Of a stretch of DNA of 64,000 nt, positions 56,961 through 64,000 are shown piece by piece. This stretch comes from Amycolatopsis keratiniphila subsp. keratiniphila (GTDB lineage: Bacteria > Actinomycetota > Actinomycetes > Mycobacteriales > Pseudonocardiaceae). Position 1 is the first letter of the stretch; each line of letters begins with the position of its first letter. The stretch spans positions 91,057 to 155,056 of the forward strand of contig NZ_LQMT02000010.1 in NCBI RefSeq assembly GCF_001620365.2. The letters run 5' to 3'. The notes beneath the pieces are model-generated. The model was given only the letters and a program-made list of their open reading frames with translations, had not been told where the DNA came from and made no database searches. The translations under genes were made by a program, and so were the position numbers.

Positions 56961-57770
56961 ATGCCGATCACCGAAGAACACGCCGACGCGCTCCGCCTCT
57001 TGTCAGCCGCAGCCGAGAGGTCTAAGCGCAAGAACGTGGCGTTCGCGCGTTCCTTCGTCGCGGACCTCGACCCGATGCCAGGGGCAACATCGTCCACACC
57101 GCTGAGCAGCCTGATCCAGGGCGGCAGAGGCGGCAAAGTGCGGCTCAGGCTGTATTTGCTATTAACGATGATGGCAACGCGAGCCCCTTTCGATATTAAG
57201 CAATTGAGAACGTCTCAAACATTGGCTCGAACTCTCGAATTGCCAAAAAGAGAGGGTCTGCGTCGCATTACAAGCAATCTGAACTGGCTAGCAGCAAACA
57301 AGTATATAAGCATAAAGCGAGACCCCAGCGCCCCAGTATCAGTTCAACTGCTGGATCCAATCGGCAACGGAAAACTGTTGCCGGATGCCCGAAAGGTCAA
57401 GCCTTACATAACCATCCCAATCGAGTTCTGGTCGAATGGATGGCTGCTCGATCTGTCCCCCAGGGCGATCGCCGTGCTGTTCGCCCTCGCTGATCGTCTC
57501 GGCGGTTCAGACAAGCCCCTGTATCTACTCAAGGACAGGAGGGCAAGCTACGGCTTTTCTCATGACACTTGGACTCGAGGCACGGCCGAACTGGAGGACC
57601 ACGGCCTCCTCACCTTGAAGCGCGTTCCCCAAGGGAACGATTTCGACTACATGAGAATGCGAACCGCCTACTGGATCGAATGGAAACGACTGAACACCCC
57701 ATCCGAAGCATCTGGCGGCGAAGCTGATACCAATCCAGCTCCGATGATTAATTTTCCCAATTCGCTTTAA
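56961..57770 (+). CDS. Winged-helix protein of the element, unknown
   Basis: A 269-residue protein (ATG 56961; a TTG 27 bases upstream is possible). Two segments look like winged helices: LYLLLTMMATRAPFDIKQLRTSQTLARTLELPKREGLRRITSNLNWLAANKYISIKR and LSPRAIAVLFALADRL to HDTWTRGTAELEDHGLLTLKRV. This tandem arrangement occurs in replication initiators and plasmid regulators. Base composition is clearly lower in GC than its surroundings (runs such as TTGCTATTAACG), with a TTA codon, so it is recently acquired. Replication initiation or transcriptional control are both possible. Confidence 0.65.
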   Translation: MPITEEHADALRLLSAAAERSKRKNVAFARSFVADLDPMPGATSSTPLSSLIQGGRGGKVRLRLYLLLTMMATRAPFDIKQLRTSQTLARTLELPKREGLRRITSNLNWLAANKYISIKRDPSAPVSVQLLDPIGNGKLLPDARKVKPYITIPIEFWSNGWLLDLSPRAIAVLFALADRLGGSDKPLYLLKDRRASYGFSHDTWTRGTAELEDHGLLTLKRVPQGNDFDYMRMRTAYWIEWKRLNTPSEASGGEADTNPAPMINFPNSL

Positions 57771-57977
57771 AGTCAACGCTCTGGACTTGTATCCGGGTTT
57801 GAGACAGACAACTTGCCCCGTTTTCATCACTTCCATGCAGCAGCCGCAGGCCGGGCGAGGAGTCGATGGCCCGCCGAGAACACGCTGCTCAACATCCGGG
57901 GCGGTGGGCACGGGTATTTCGCTCGCTCGTGACGGTTGCGTGGAGTTAAATGTGCGACTAACGGAGCAACGACGTGA

Positions 57978-58901
57978 ATGGTGGGGACGATGAGGGCGAC
58001 TGACTTCTTCCTTGAGGCGGAGGCCGGATTCGACTTCGAGGGTGATTTTATCCGCCCGGAGCTGAACGAGGACCTGATCAAGGCGCTGCGCGCAGGCCCG
58101 CTCGAGGATGTCGCCGACGTATCCGCCGCCATCGGACTGCTTGATCTCGTCCATGACGAGCTAGAGAGCTATGGCACCGACGGTTCCCAGGACCTGAACG
58201 ATCCCCAGATCGAGCTGGCAATCAGGACCTTGGAGACCGTGACGGCTCGGGCCGGTGTTCCACTGGAGGTTCCGTTCAGGGACTTCACGAGATTCCGGAA
58301 CTACTGGAGCCGAAACGGCGCGCACGGGTCCTGGCAAGCGCGTCGAGACATCCTGGACGAGCTGTTCGAACCGGCGCGAGCCAAGCTGGCCCAGGTCGAG
58401 GCTCGTCCACTCGATGCCCGGCTGCCGGCCGAGTCACTCAAGGACCTGAAGGACCCGTCCGCGATCCTGGAGCACCTCCAGCGAATCCAGCGGGCGATCG
58501 TTACCGATCCGGCGCAGGTCATCGGCAGCGCGAAGGAACTCATCGAAAGCACCGCGAAGGTGGTGTTGACCGAGCTGCGCCTGCCGGTCAACGACAAGGC
58601 CGACGTGCCCGCCCTGGTGAAAGACGCCCAGGGCGCCTTGGGCCTTCACCCGAGTTCCCAGGCGCCCGGCCCCGACGGCAGCGACGCGGTGAAGAAAATC
58701 TTGGGGTCGGTCACCGGCGTCGCGATCGGCGTGGCCGAACTGCGCAACCGCCATGGAACCGGGCATGGTGCTGCCGGCCAACGCGTCGGCCTTGGTGTCC
58801 GGCACGCGCATCTCGCGGTAAACGCCGCCGTCACCTGGTGCCAGCTCATGCTCGACACACTCGCAGACAAGCAAGCACCCTGGCGACGGAACGCGCCGTG
58901 A
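57978..58901 (+). CDS. Abi_C-like (HEPN-related) abortive infection protein
   Basis: A 307-residue soluble protein. The C-terminal third matches the Abi_C pattern: DPAQVIGSAKELIESTAKVVLTEL, then LRNRHGTGHG, then RHAHLAVNAAVTWCQLMLDTL. The RN-x(3)-H arrangement is the HEPN ribonuclease signature. The N-terminal part (FLEAEAGFDFEGDF, FTRFRNYWSRNGAHGSWQARRDILDELFEPA) is typical of longer members. Family members include phage-defence proteins that cut RNA and stop the host cell. ATG 57978 opens the frame; ATG 57990 with GGTGGGG nearby is an alternative. It is followed 37 bases later by another RN-H protein. Confidence 0.72.
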   Translation: MVGTMRATDFFLEAEAGFDFEGDFIRPELNEDLIKALRAGPLEDVADVSAAIGLLDLVHDELESYGTDGSQDLNDPQIELAIRTLETVTARAGVPLEVPFRDFTRFRNYWSRNGAHGSWQARRDILDELFEPARAKLAQVEARPLDARLPAESLKDLKDPSAILEHLQRIQRAIVTDPAQVIGSAKELIESTAKVVLTELRLPVNDKADVPALVKDAQGALGLHPSSQAPGPDGSDAVKKILGSVTGVAIGVAELRNRHGTGHGAAGQRVGLGVRHAHLAVNAAVTWCQLMLDTLADKQAPWRRNAP

Positions 58902-58938
58902 CGGGGTCCGGTCGCCAACCAGTGAGAGCGATGACAGC

Positions 58939-59721
58939 ATGTCGAAGTCGAAGAAGCCCGCCCCGGACATCGTCGTATGGAGGGGAGGGCTCCGCTGGGT
59001 CGAGGGAGCCCAGATGCAGGCAGATCGTTTCGAGACTGTCTTTTTTGAGCTACAAACAGCTCTGGAACACGCGAGGCAGCGCGCGCTTCTCAACGATGGC
59101 AGCACCACCAGCAATTCATGGGTGAAACAGAGCGACAAGGACTACAAGTTCTTTGATCCGCGGCGCCCCGTGAAAGTTCCCACTCCGGCACTCTGGATGC
59201 AAGCGATGACGGAACTCGACTTGCTGATTGTTGCCGTTCGGAACGTTCTTCGCGCCCAGGTCCGGCTCCCGGAGCAGCTGAAGACCTCGATGACGGACGA
59301 CGACGTGCTGGAGCTACTGCGCAACGTCGCCGAACACTGGGACGAGGATGATGGCCCCTCCATCAGGACGCTCACGGAAGCACACCCCGAAGTGCTGGTG
59401 CATGGCATTACTTTCACAAACAAAGAGATTTGGATCGGCGGAAGGGTTCCCCTATCGCGCATTCGAGCATGGCTGCCTCGCGTGCATCACGCCCTCGTTT
59501 TATCCATTGAATCCATAGGCGAATCAGTGCTCGACGACATGGCGTCTCTGATAACAGGAGACGACACGTTGAGTTGGCCCCCTGACCGTCTCCGGTACCG
59601 CTACTGGAGCCTGCCCGTGGTCGACGAAAAGGACTGGCCGACGACAGAGATGCCGCCGGAGATGGCGCACCTGATCCAGGAACGGTTCCGAAACCTTCGC
59701 GAGCGCGACGTAGCCGACTAG
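58939..59721 (+). CDS. HEPN-like protein, unknown
   Basis: A 260-residue soluble protein. Two helices contain ELDLLIVAVRNVLRAQVRLP and LELLRNVAEHWDEDDG; the latter has the RNxxxH pattern of HEPN proteins. The C-terminal half (FTNKEIWIGGRVPLSRIRAWLPRVHHALVLSIESIG) is a short beta-alpha region. It follows the Abi_C-like gene by 37 bases on the same strand, so the two are probably co-expressed, perhaps as a two-protein defence or maintenance module. No family recognised with certainty. Confidence 0.58.
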   Translation: MSKSKKPAPDIVVWRGGLRWVEGAQMQADRFETVFFELQTALEHARQRALLNDGSTTSNSWVKQSDKDYKFFDPRRPVKVPTPALWMQAMTELDLLIVAVRNVLRAQVRLPEQLKTSMTDDDVLELLRNVAEHWDEDDGPSIRTLTEAHPEVLVHGITFTNKEIWIGGRVPLSRIRAWLPRVHHALVLSIESIGESVLDDMASLITGDDTLSWPPDRLRYRYWSLPVVDEKDWPTTEMPPEMAHLIQERFRNLRERDVAD

Positions 59722-59824
59722 ACACGGCGACGCGCTCGACGTAGTCAAAGCTTCCGCAGTTCAAAGCTATATTCGCGCGAAATTCTCGATACTACGGCGG
59801 AACCCGGGGCCTAGTGCTGGCTAC

Positions 59825-60325
59825 TCAGGTCGCTGGGCGGTGAAGTGACCGGACGTTGTCGGGCGCGGCGGCGCTTGCTCGGAGCTGCTGGTTCTCGACC
59901 TCCAGGACGTGGACGACTCGGGCGAACCGTTCGTTGCCTGCTTTGAGGTCGTCACGCTCCTGGGTGATTTTCGCCAGCTTCTCTCGCAGTGTGTCGTTTT
60001 CGCGATGAAGGTCCTCAGCGAAGGCAGGCCGGGTGTTCTGGGCCTTGACCAGTGCGTTGAACAGGTCCTTGAGGCCGGTGTGCTTGTGGGTCAACTTGTT
60101 GCGTAGCAGTCCGGCCTCCGCGGCAAGGGACTTGATCGTCAGCTTGCCGTCCGACCGGAGCGGGACTCCGGCGAGCAACCGGATCATCGCGTCGGTGATC
60201 GCGGTGATCTCTTCCGCGTCGGCCGTGCCGCGGCCCCCGGCGGCGGTGGCTGCCTGGGCGAGCAGCTGGCCGATGCCGGTGGCGATCTGAGCTACGGGTC
60301 CGGATTTAGGTTCGAGGTCGGTCAC
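59825..60325 (-). CDS. DUF6262/TnpC-like transposition helper
   Basis: A 166-residue DNA-binding helper. A helix-turn-helix region (LTIKSLAAEAGLLRNKLTHKHTGLKDLF) is followed by a coiled coil (DLHRENDTLREKLAKITQERDDLKAGNERFARVVHVLEVENQQL). That plan matches TnpC of Tn554 and DUF6262 proteins encoded after paired recombinases. Its ATG overlaps the stop of the upstream recombinase by four bases. It probably helps choose the insertion site and orientation. Confidence 0.8.
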   Translation of the reverse strand: MTDLEPKSGPVAQIATGIGQLLAQAATAAGGRGTADAEEITAITDAMIRLLAGVPLRSDGKLTIKSLAAEAGLLRNKLTHKHTGLKDLFNALVKAQNTRPAFAEDLHRENDTLREKLAKITQERDDLKAGNERFARVVHVLEVENQQLRASAAAPDNVRSLHRPAT

Positions 60326-62487
60326 TGGGGTGGCTCCGGGGACGGGGTGGGCTTGCTGTGTTCATGTTGGTCGATGATCTTGAGTAGCTTCTGGCGGCGT
60401 TGCTCGTGGCGTTGCTGGATGGGGTGGGGGTGCAGACCGGTGTTGATCTCGTCTTGGAGGGCGGCTGCTTCGCGGCGGGCGCGTTCGATGTGGGTGTCTG
60501 TGCGGGCGATGTTGCCGCAGGCGGTGTTGCAGCGGTCGAAGGTCGGGGTGCCGGTGCGGCGGCTGGGGTTGCCGCGGTGGGGGTCGCAGAGTGCCTTGAG
60601 CGGGTTGTGGTTGCAGGCCAGCAGCGCGTCGTCGTGGTCGAATACCCGTAGTCGCGGGTTGTTCAGCAACGCGCGGTGTTGCCGGGCGGTGAGGTGGCTG
60701 CCCTGGAAGGTGGCGGTGAACTCGGCGGCGCCTGCCTGGTAGCGCTCGGCGGCGGGGCCGCTGACGTGTTCGCCGTCGCGCAGGCGCTCGGCGGCGTGAG
60801 TCAGGGTGTCAGCCAGGGTGCGAGCTCGTTCGAGATCGAGGATCTCCGTCATGTCCATGCCTGCGCGGGATCCGTATGCCTCACTCATGGTCAGTTGCAA
60901 GTGTCCGTATTGGACTCCGAGGGCGACGCGGCCGCCGGGGAGTCTGTTGATGAACCAGCCGACGGTCTGACGGAGTCGAGATAGGACAATCGCTCCGGCC
61001 GGGTCGGCTGGGATGAGTTCGTGGTCGCGTTCGTGCTGGTGTGCGAGTTCGTTGGCGAGGGTGACGAACCGTTCGATCCGGGCGGTCGCGGCGACGGGGG
61101 GCAAACTCTGGCCCCGCCAGGCAGCTTTCTCGGAAGGCCCGCCAGTGTCGAGCGGGAACAAGAGATCACCCGGATTGGTGAGCCGTTCCAGCACGGCGAT
61201 AGCCGTGGCGACCGGTGCGATGACGATCCAGGGCTGTTCGCGGATCTCGCCATCGGTGATGGTGTTGCCCTCGTCATCGGTGACACCCTTGAAGTGCAGC
61301 CCCGTGACGAGGTGACGGACAACGCCGTCATTGTCGCTGCCCGCTGCGGTGCAGCAGCCGTGTCGCAAGTGGAGCACTTCCTCCGGGCGCATGCCGGAGA
61401 GGTAAGACACCACGATCAGGCAGGCGGTTTTCAGGTTCATGACGAGCACCGGGGCCTGGTCGAGGTCGATGCCCTCCAGCCAGGGTTTCGCGTTGATCCG
61501 GCCGGTGATCGGGACGTCGAGGTTGGCGCCGTCGTTGAGCGGGCGTTCCCGCAGTTGTGCCCGGTCCCGGTTGATGACGACTCTCGCGGTCTGGATGGAG
61601 ATGCCGAGGGTGCCGGCGATGTAGCGGACGTTGATAGCTGGCCGTGCGAAAGCCGGGCCGCGGTTGTTCTTGCCAACGCCGGGAATCGGCTGTCCGGTGG
61701 CGCGCAGGTGCTCGAAGTAGGCCTGCAGGGTCTGCTCCTCGCCGGGTTTGCGCTCCGGCCGGATGTTGGCGAACAGCCTGGTGTGTTCGTCATGGCCAGC
61801 GAGGATGTCGCTGGCGAAGTCGGTGACGAACCGCAGGGCCCAGACCAGCAGAGGCGACATCGTGGCCGGATGAATGGGGACGCGGTGGTTGCGGCCCTTC
61901 GATGTGCGGGGCGCGACGAGGTAGTCGTCGGTGCCGTGCTCGTCCCAAGGCGGCATCGGGATCCGGTCCTGGGGCAGCAGGTAAGGGGAGTAAGCCCAGT
62001 GCCGGGTCAGGGCGAATAGCTGACGCAAGGCGTAGTTGCGGGTGCGTTCGGCATCGCGCAGAAAGATGGCGTAATCGGCCAAAGTCCCGGCGTCGACCGC
62101 AGTCATGGACGTGATCTTCCTGGTGAGCAGCCAGTCCGCGAAGCTTTTCCAGGCGCGGACGGTGTGCCGGAGGCTGCTGCCGGTCAGGCGAGGCCGGCTG
62201 GTGGACCCGGGACGAGCGAGGACGATGTCCGGGGTCGTGATGTTAATCAGGGCCCAGGTGAGGCGTTTGAAGGTGTCGCGGAACTCGGCCGGGAACCAGT
62301 CCCAGCTCACCGCGAGGCTCGTGGTGGTGGCCTTCGTGTGAAGGTAGGCCAGCTGCCAGGAGCTGTCGCCGAAGCGCGGCAGGTCTGCTGGCTTGACGCC
62401 GGGGCGCAGCAGCGCGTCGGGAAGCACCAGGTCTTCCGGGCCGGGATCGACCAGCGTGACGTCCGCTGAGCGAAAAGGGGAACTCAC
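60322..62487 (-). CDS. Large tyrosine recombinase, TnpB-like
   Basis: A 721-residue site-specific recombinase. GTG 62487 (MSSPFRSADVTL) has GGAGG eight bases upstream and overlaps the preceding stop by four bases (GTGA). Catalytic residues: first Arg in SGMRPEEVLHL; second Arg in RLRQTVGWF, with Gln where His is usual; GH in VQYGHLQLT; and nucleophile Tyr in MSEAYGSRAG. C-terminal cysteines and histidines (ACNHNPLKALCD, TFDRCNTACGNI) may form a zinc site. The middle gene of the trio; it works with the partner recombinase to move the element. Confidence 0.85.
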   Translation of the reverse strand: MSSPFRSADVTLVDPGPEDLVLPDALLRPGVKPADLPRFGDSSWQLAYLHTKATTTSLAVSWDWFPAEFRDTFKRLTWALINITTPDIVLARPGSTSRPRLTGSSLRHTVRAWKSFADWLLTRKITSMTAVDAGTLADYAIFLRDAERTRNYALRQLFALTRHWAYSPYLLPQDRIPMPPWDEHGTDDYLVAPRTSKGRNHRVPIHPATMSPLLVWALRFVTDFASDILAGHDEHTRLFANIRPERKPGEEQTLQAYFEHLRATGQPIPGVGKNNRGPAFARPAINVRYIAGTLGISIQTARVVINRDRAQLRERPLNDGANLDVPITGRINAKPWLEGIDLDQAPVLVMNLKTACLIVVSYLSGMRPEEVLHLRHGCCTAAGSDNDGVVRHLVTGLHFKGVTDDEGNTITDGEIREQPWIVIAPVATAIAVLERLTNPGDLLFPLDTGGPSEKAAWRGQSLPPVAATARIERFVTLANELAHQHERDHELIPADPAGAIVLSRLRQTVGWFINRLPGGRVALGVQYGHLQLTMSEAYGSRAGMDMTEILDLERARTLADTLTHAAERLRDGEHVSGPAAERYQAGAAEFTATFQGSHLTARQHRALLNNPRLRVFDHDDALLACNHNPLKALCDPHRGNPSRRTGTPTFDRCNTACGNIARTDTHIERARREAAALQDEINTGLHPHPIQQRHEQRRQKLLKIIDQHEHSKPTPSPEPPQ

Positions 62488-64000
62488 GCGTCGAGCCTCC
62501 GATCGAGGACCTGGTCGATGAGAGCCCGGTCGCGGTCGGTCAAGCGGCCCCGCAGCGCCGCGCGCTCGCTGTCGGTGGTGTTGCTGGTGAGCAGGTCGCT
62601 GATCCTCGAGTAGTGCCCAGCCCAGTCCGTGCTCCAGATCTGAGGGTCGACCGCGGTTCGCAAGGCTGAGAGGGCATCGTGCAGGTAGATGATGCGCGGG
62701 AGGTGGCGGGAAGTCGCCAGACCGTTGTCGCAGCCGAAGCAGAGCAGGAACGACGCCGAACAGGGGCCGGCCGGAGTGAAGGGGCTGTGCTCGAAGTCGA
62801 GGCAGGCGCCGGTCGCGGTGTCCAGGTCGCCTTTGACCAGTTCCCGAACCCGCTCCAGCGGCATGCCGGCCTGCTCGGACAGTTCGGTGAGCTCCTCCGG
62901 GTCTGGGGTGGGTGAGGCCTTCAGCAGCCGCATCTTGACCATCGTGGCCGCGTGGTCGACTGCGCCCTGCAGGCCGGCGGCGATCACGTCGGCCGACTCG
63001 GCGCGAACGGTGGCATTGCGCAGCAGGTAGACGTCTTCGTGGGTGCGCTGGGTGTTCTGCCGGGGGCCGCTGAACAGTGCCTGGTGGGTCCGCCGCAACC
63101 TGGCGGCAGCGACATCGAGCCGTCCGCCGTGCGGGGATTCCAGCGCGAGGGTGGCGTTCCAACCGTCGATGGATGACTTCGACGCCCCGATGAGCCAAGC
63201 GGACCTGTCCGGCCCGAGGCGTTGAGCTCGGTGCCCGACCAACAGTCGCGAGGTCGGCGTGCCGAGGCGTTGCATGCAGGCCCGTGCCTCCGCGGTGATG
63301 GTGACGACTTGGCGCAGGGCGTGACCGGCTGAGCCGTCGCCAAGGTCCACGAGACTGTTGCTGGCGTGCTTGCGTCCCGGGGGGCGCCGGTGCTTGAGGG
63401 TGGCGGCCCTGTGGATGGCGACGTCACCGATGCCGCCGTCGGGACGGAAGTCAGGGACATCCATCAGGTCCACAACGGACAAGTTCCAGCCTTCCTCACA
63501 GGCCAGCAGCGCCGCGAGCGCGCCGATCTCCAGGCCGCAGGGGAACAGCATCTTCAGGATGCTGGCGTAGCCGCCGGGAATTTTCAGACATGCCCGCTGG
63601 ACCGGCTTGGTCAGAGTTCCGTCGTCATCGCGATCGAGGTCACCGGTGAGGGCGAGTTGATCGAGCAGTTCACCGACGTTGCTCTCGTCACTGCCAGCCG
63701 CGAACTCGCCCGCGCGGTAGCGGGCCAGCAGTGTCAGCCCGGCGGCGATACGCCTCTCGATGCGGTCTGCGGTTCGCCGCGCCGTGGACCGGATCAGCTT
63801 GAACTCAGGCAGTGTGTAGGCCTCGACCTGCTTCGACGCCTTGCGCTGGCGAGAGCGCACCTCCGCAGCCGCCCGCGTGTCCGGGGGAAGCGCATCGGTC
63901 TTGGCCAGGATCCTGCGGATCACTGAATGGCCCTCCGCTTCTTTCATGGTGCCGGAGAGCAGCCACTGCGACCAGATACCGGGCGTGATCTCGGCGACCC
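62484..64000 (-). CDS. Tyrosine recombinase partner, 5' end beyond window
   Basis: At least 505 residues; the frame stays open to the window edge, with ITPGIWSQWLLSGT upstream of the internal ATG at 63947. So that ATG is not the true start. Recombinase-type pattern RLRRTHQALFSG, then NTQRTHEDVYLLRN (His and candidate nucleophile Tyr). A C-terminal cysteine set (ACLDFEHSP, PCSASFLLCFGCDNGLA) suggests a zinc knuckle, as in other large recombinases of such trios. It is upstream of and overlaps the TnpB-like gene. A further recombinase gene may lie outside. Confidence 0.75.
   Translation of the reverse strand, partial: VAEITPGIWSQWLLSGTMKEAEGHSVIRRILAKTDALPPDTRAAAEVRSRQRKASKQVEAYTLPEFKLIRSTARRTADRIERRIAAGLTLLARYRAGEFAAGSDESNVGELLDQLALTGDLDRDDDGTLTKPVQRACLKIPGGYASILKMLFPCGLEIGALAALLACEEGWNLSVVDLMDVPDFRPDGGIGDVAIHRAATLKHRRPPGRKHASNSLVDLGDGSAGHALRQVVTITAEARACMQRLGTPTSRLLVGHRAQRLGPDRSAWLIGASKSSIDGWNATLALESPHGGRLDVAAARLRRTHQALFSGPRQNTQRTHEDVYLLRNATVRAESADVIAAGLQGAVDHAATMVKMRLLKASPTPDPEELTELSEQAGMPLERVRELVKGDLDTATGACLDFEHSPFTPAGPCSASFLLCFGCDNGLATSRHLPRIIYLHDALSALRTAVDPQIWSTDWAGHYSRISDLLTSNTTDSERAALRGRLTDRDRALIDQVLDRRLDA

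Larger units (their letters stand above)
56327..64000. mobile_element. Tn554-like element, right end beyond the window
   Basis: Runs from the dprA junction past the window edge. It has three overlapping leftward genes of the Tn554 type (two tyrosine recombinases, one helper) toward the right, and cargo toward the left: a small membrane protein, a winged-helix protein and two HEPN-like proteins. Recombinases near one end and cargo at the other is the Tn554 plan. Part of the cargo has lower GC and uses rare TTA and ATA codons. Exact ends were not fixed. Confidence 0.75.

Overview
The window is high-GC actinobacterial chromosome. Gene content and order point to the Pseudonocardiaceae, most likely an Amycolatopsis-like organism. 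This is inferred from synteny, protein families and long intergenic palindromes, not from a search. Two conserved cores frame it. The left core (1-7.5 kb), all on the minus strand, is map, a penicillin-binding lipoprotein, a DUF4081/GNAT acetyltransferase, ispG, a site-2 protease (Rip1/RseP) and dxr, in the order of the mycobacterial Rv2861c-Rv2870c region. The right core (42.7-56.3 kb) is rlmN, cdsA, frr, pyrH, tsf, rpsB (minus), an M23 peptidase (plus), a WhiG-type sigma factor, xerC and a truncated dprA. REGION 7.5-16 kb: envelope and secretion genes. A DUF2631 membrane protein, a lysozyme-like secreted protein and a secreted cyclophilin precede a large SARP/STAND regulator. Downstream of that lie three genes: a signal-less NlpC/P60-like protein, a secreted NlpC/P60-like protein and a secreted lysozyme-like protein. 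The last two end in nearly identical arrays of five 51-residue FG-GAP/VCBS-type repeats. REGION 16-22 kb: metH sits behind a leader that folds like an S-adenosylhomocysteine riboswitch with a ribosome-site sequestering hairpin. A MocR-type regulator and an alpha/beta hydrolase follow. REGION 22-47 kb is accessory metabolism and regulation: a cytochrome P450, a MarR/MFS efflux pair, an F420-type oxidoreductase, PhoD phosphatase, hydrolases, a GAF-ANTAR protein, a SpoIIE-like phosphatase, a cysteine desulfurase-like protein, an Asp-box propeller protein, a TauE/SafE permease, an AraC regulator with a short-chain dehydrogenase behind a perfect palindrome, PadR, a methyltransferase, a VOC protein and a carboxylesterase broken by one amber codon. 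REGION 56.3-64 kb is a mobile element that runs off the right edge. It has a Tn554-like trio of overlapping genes (two large tyrosine recombinases and a DUF6262 coiled-coil helper) and a cargo of a small membrane protein, a winged-helix protein and two adjacent proteins with HEPN-like RN-H motifs, one of them Abi_C-like. The element has replaced the 5' end of dprA, and a 45-bp hairpin lies at the junction. The best candidates for something new are this element with its HEPN pair, the twin repeat-bearing wall hydrolases behind the SARP/STAND regulator, and the metH riboswitch leader. No tRNA, rRNA or CRISPR array was seen.
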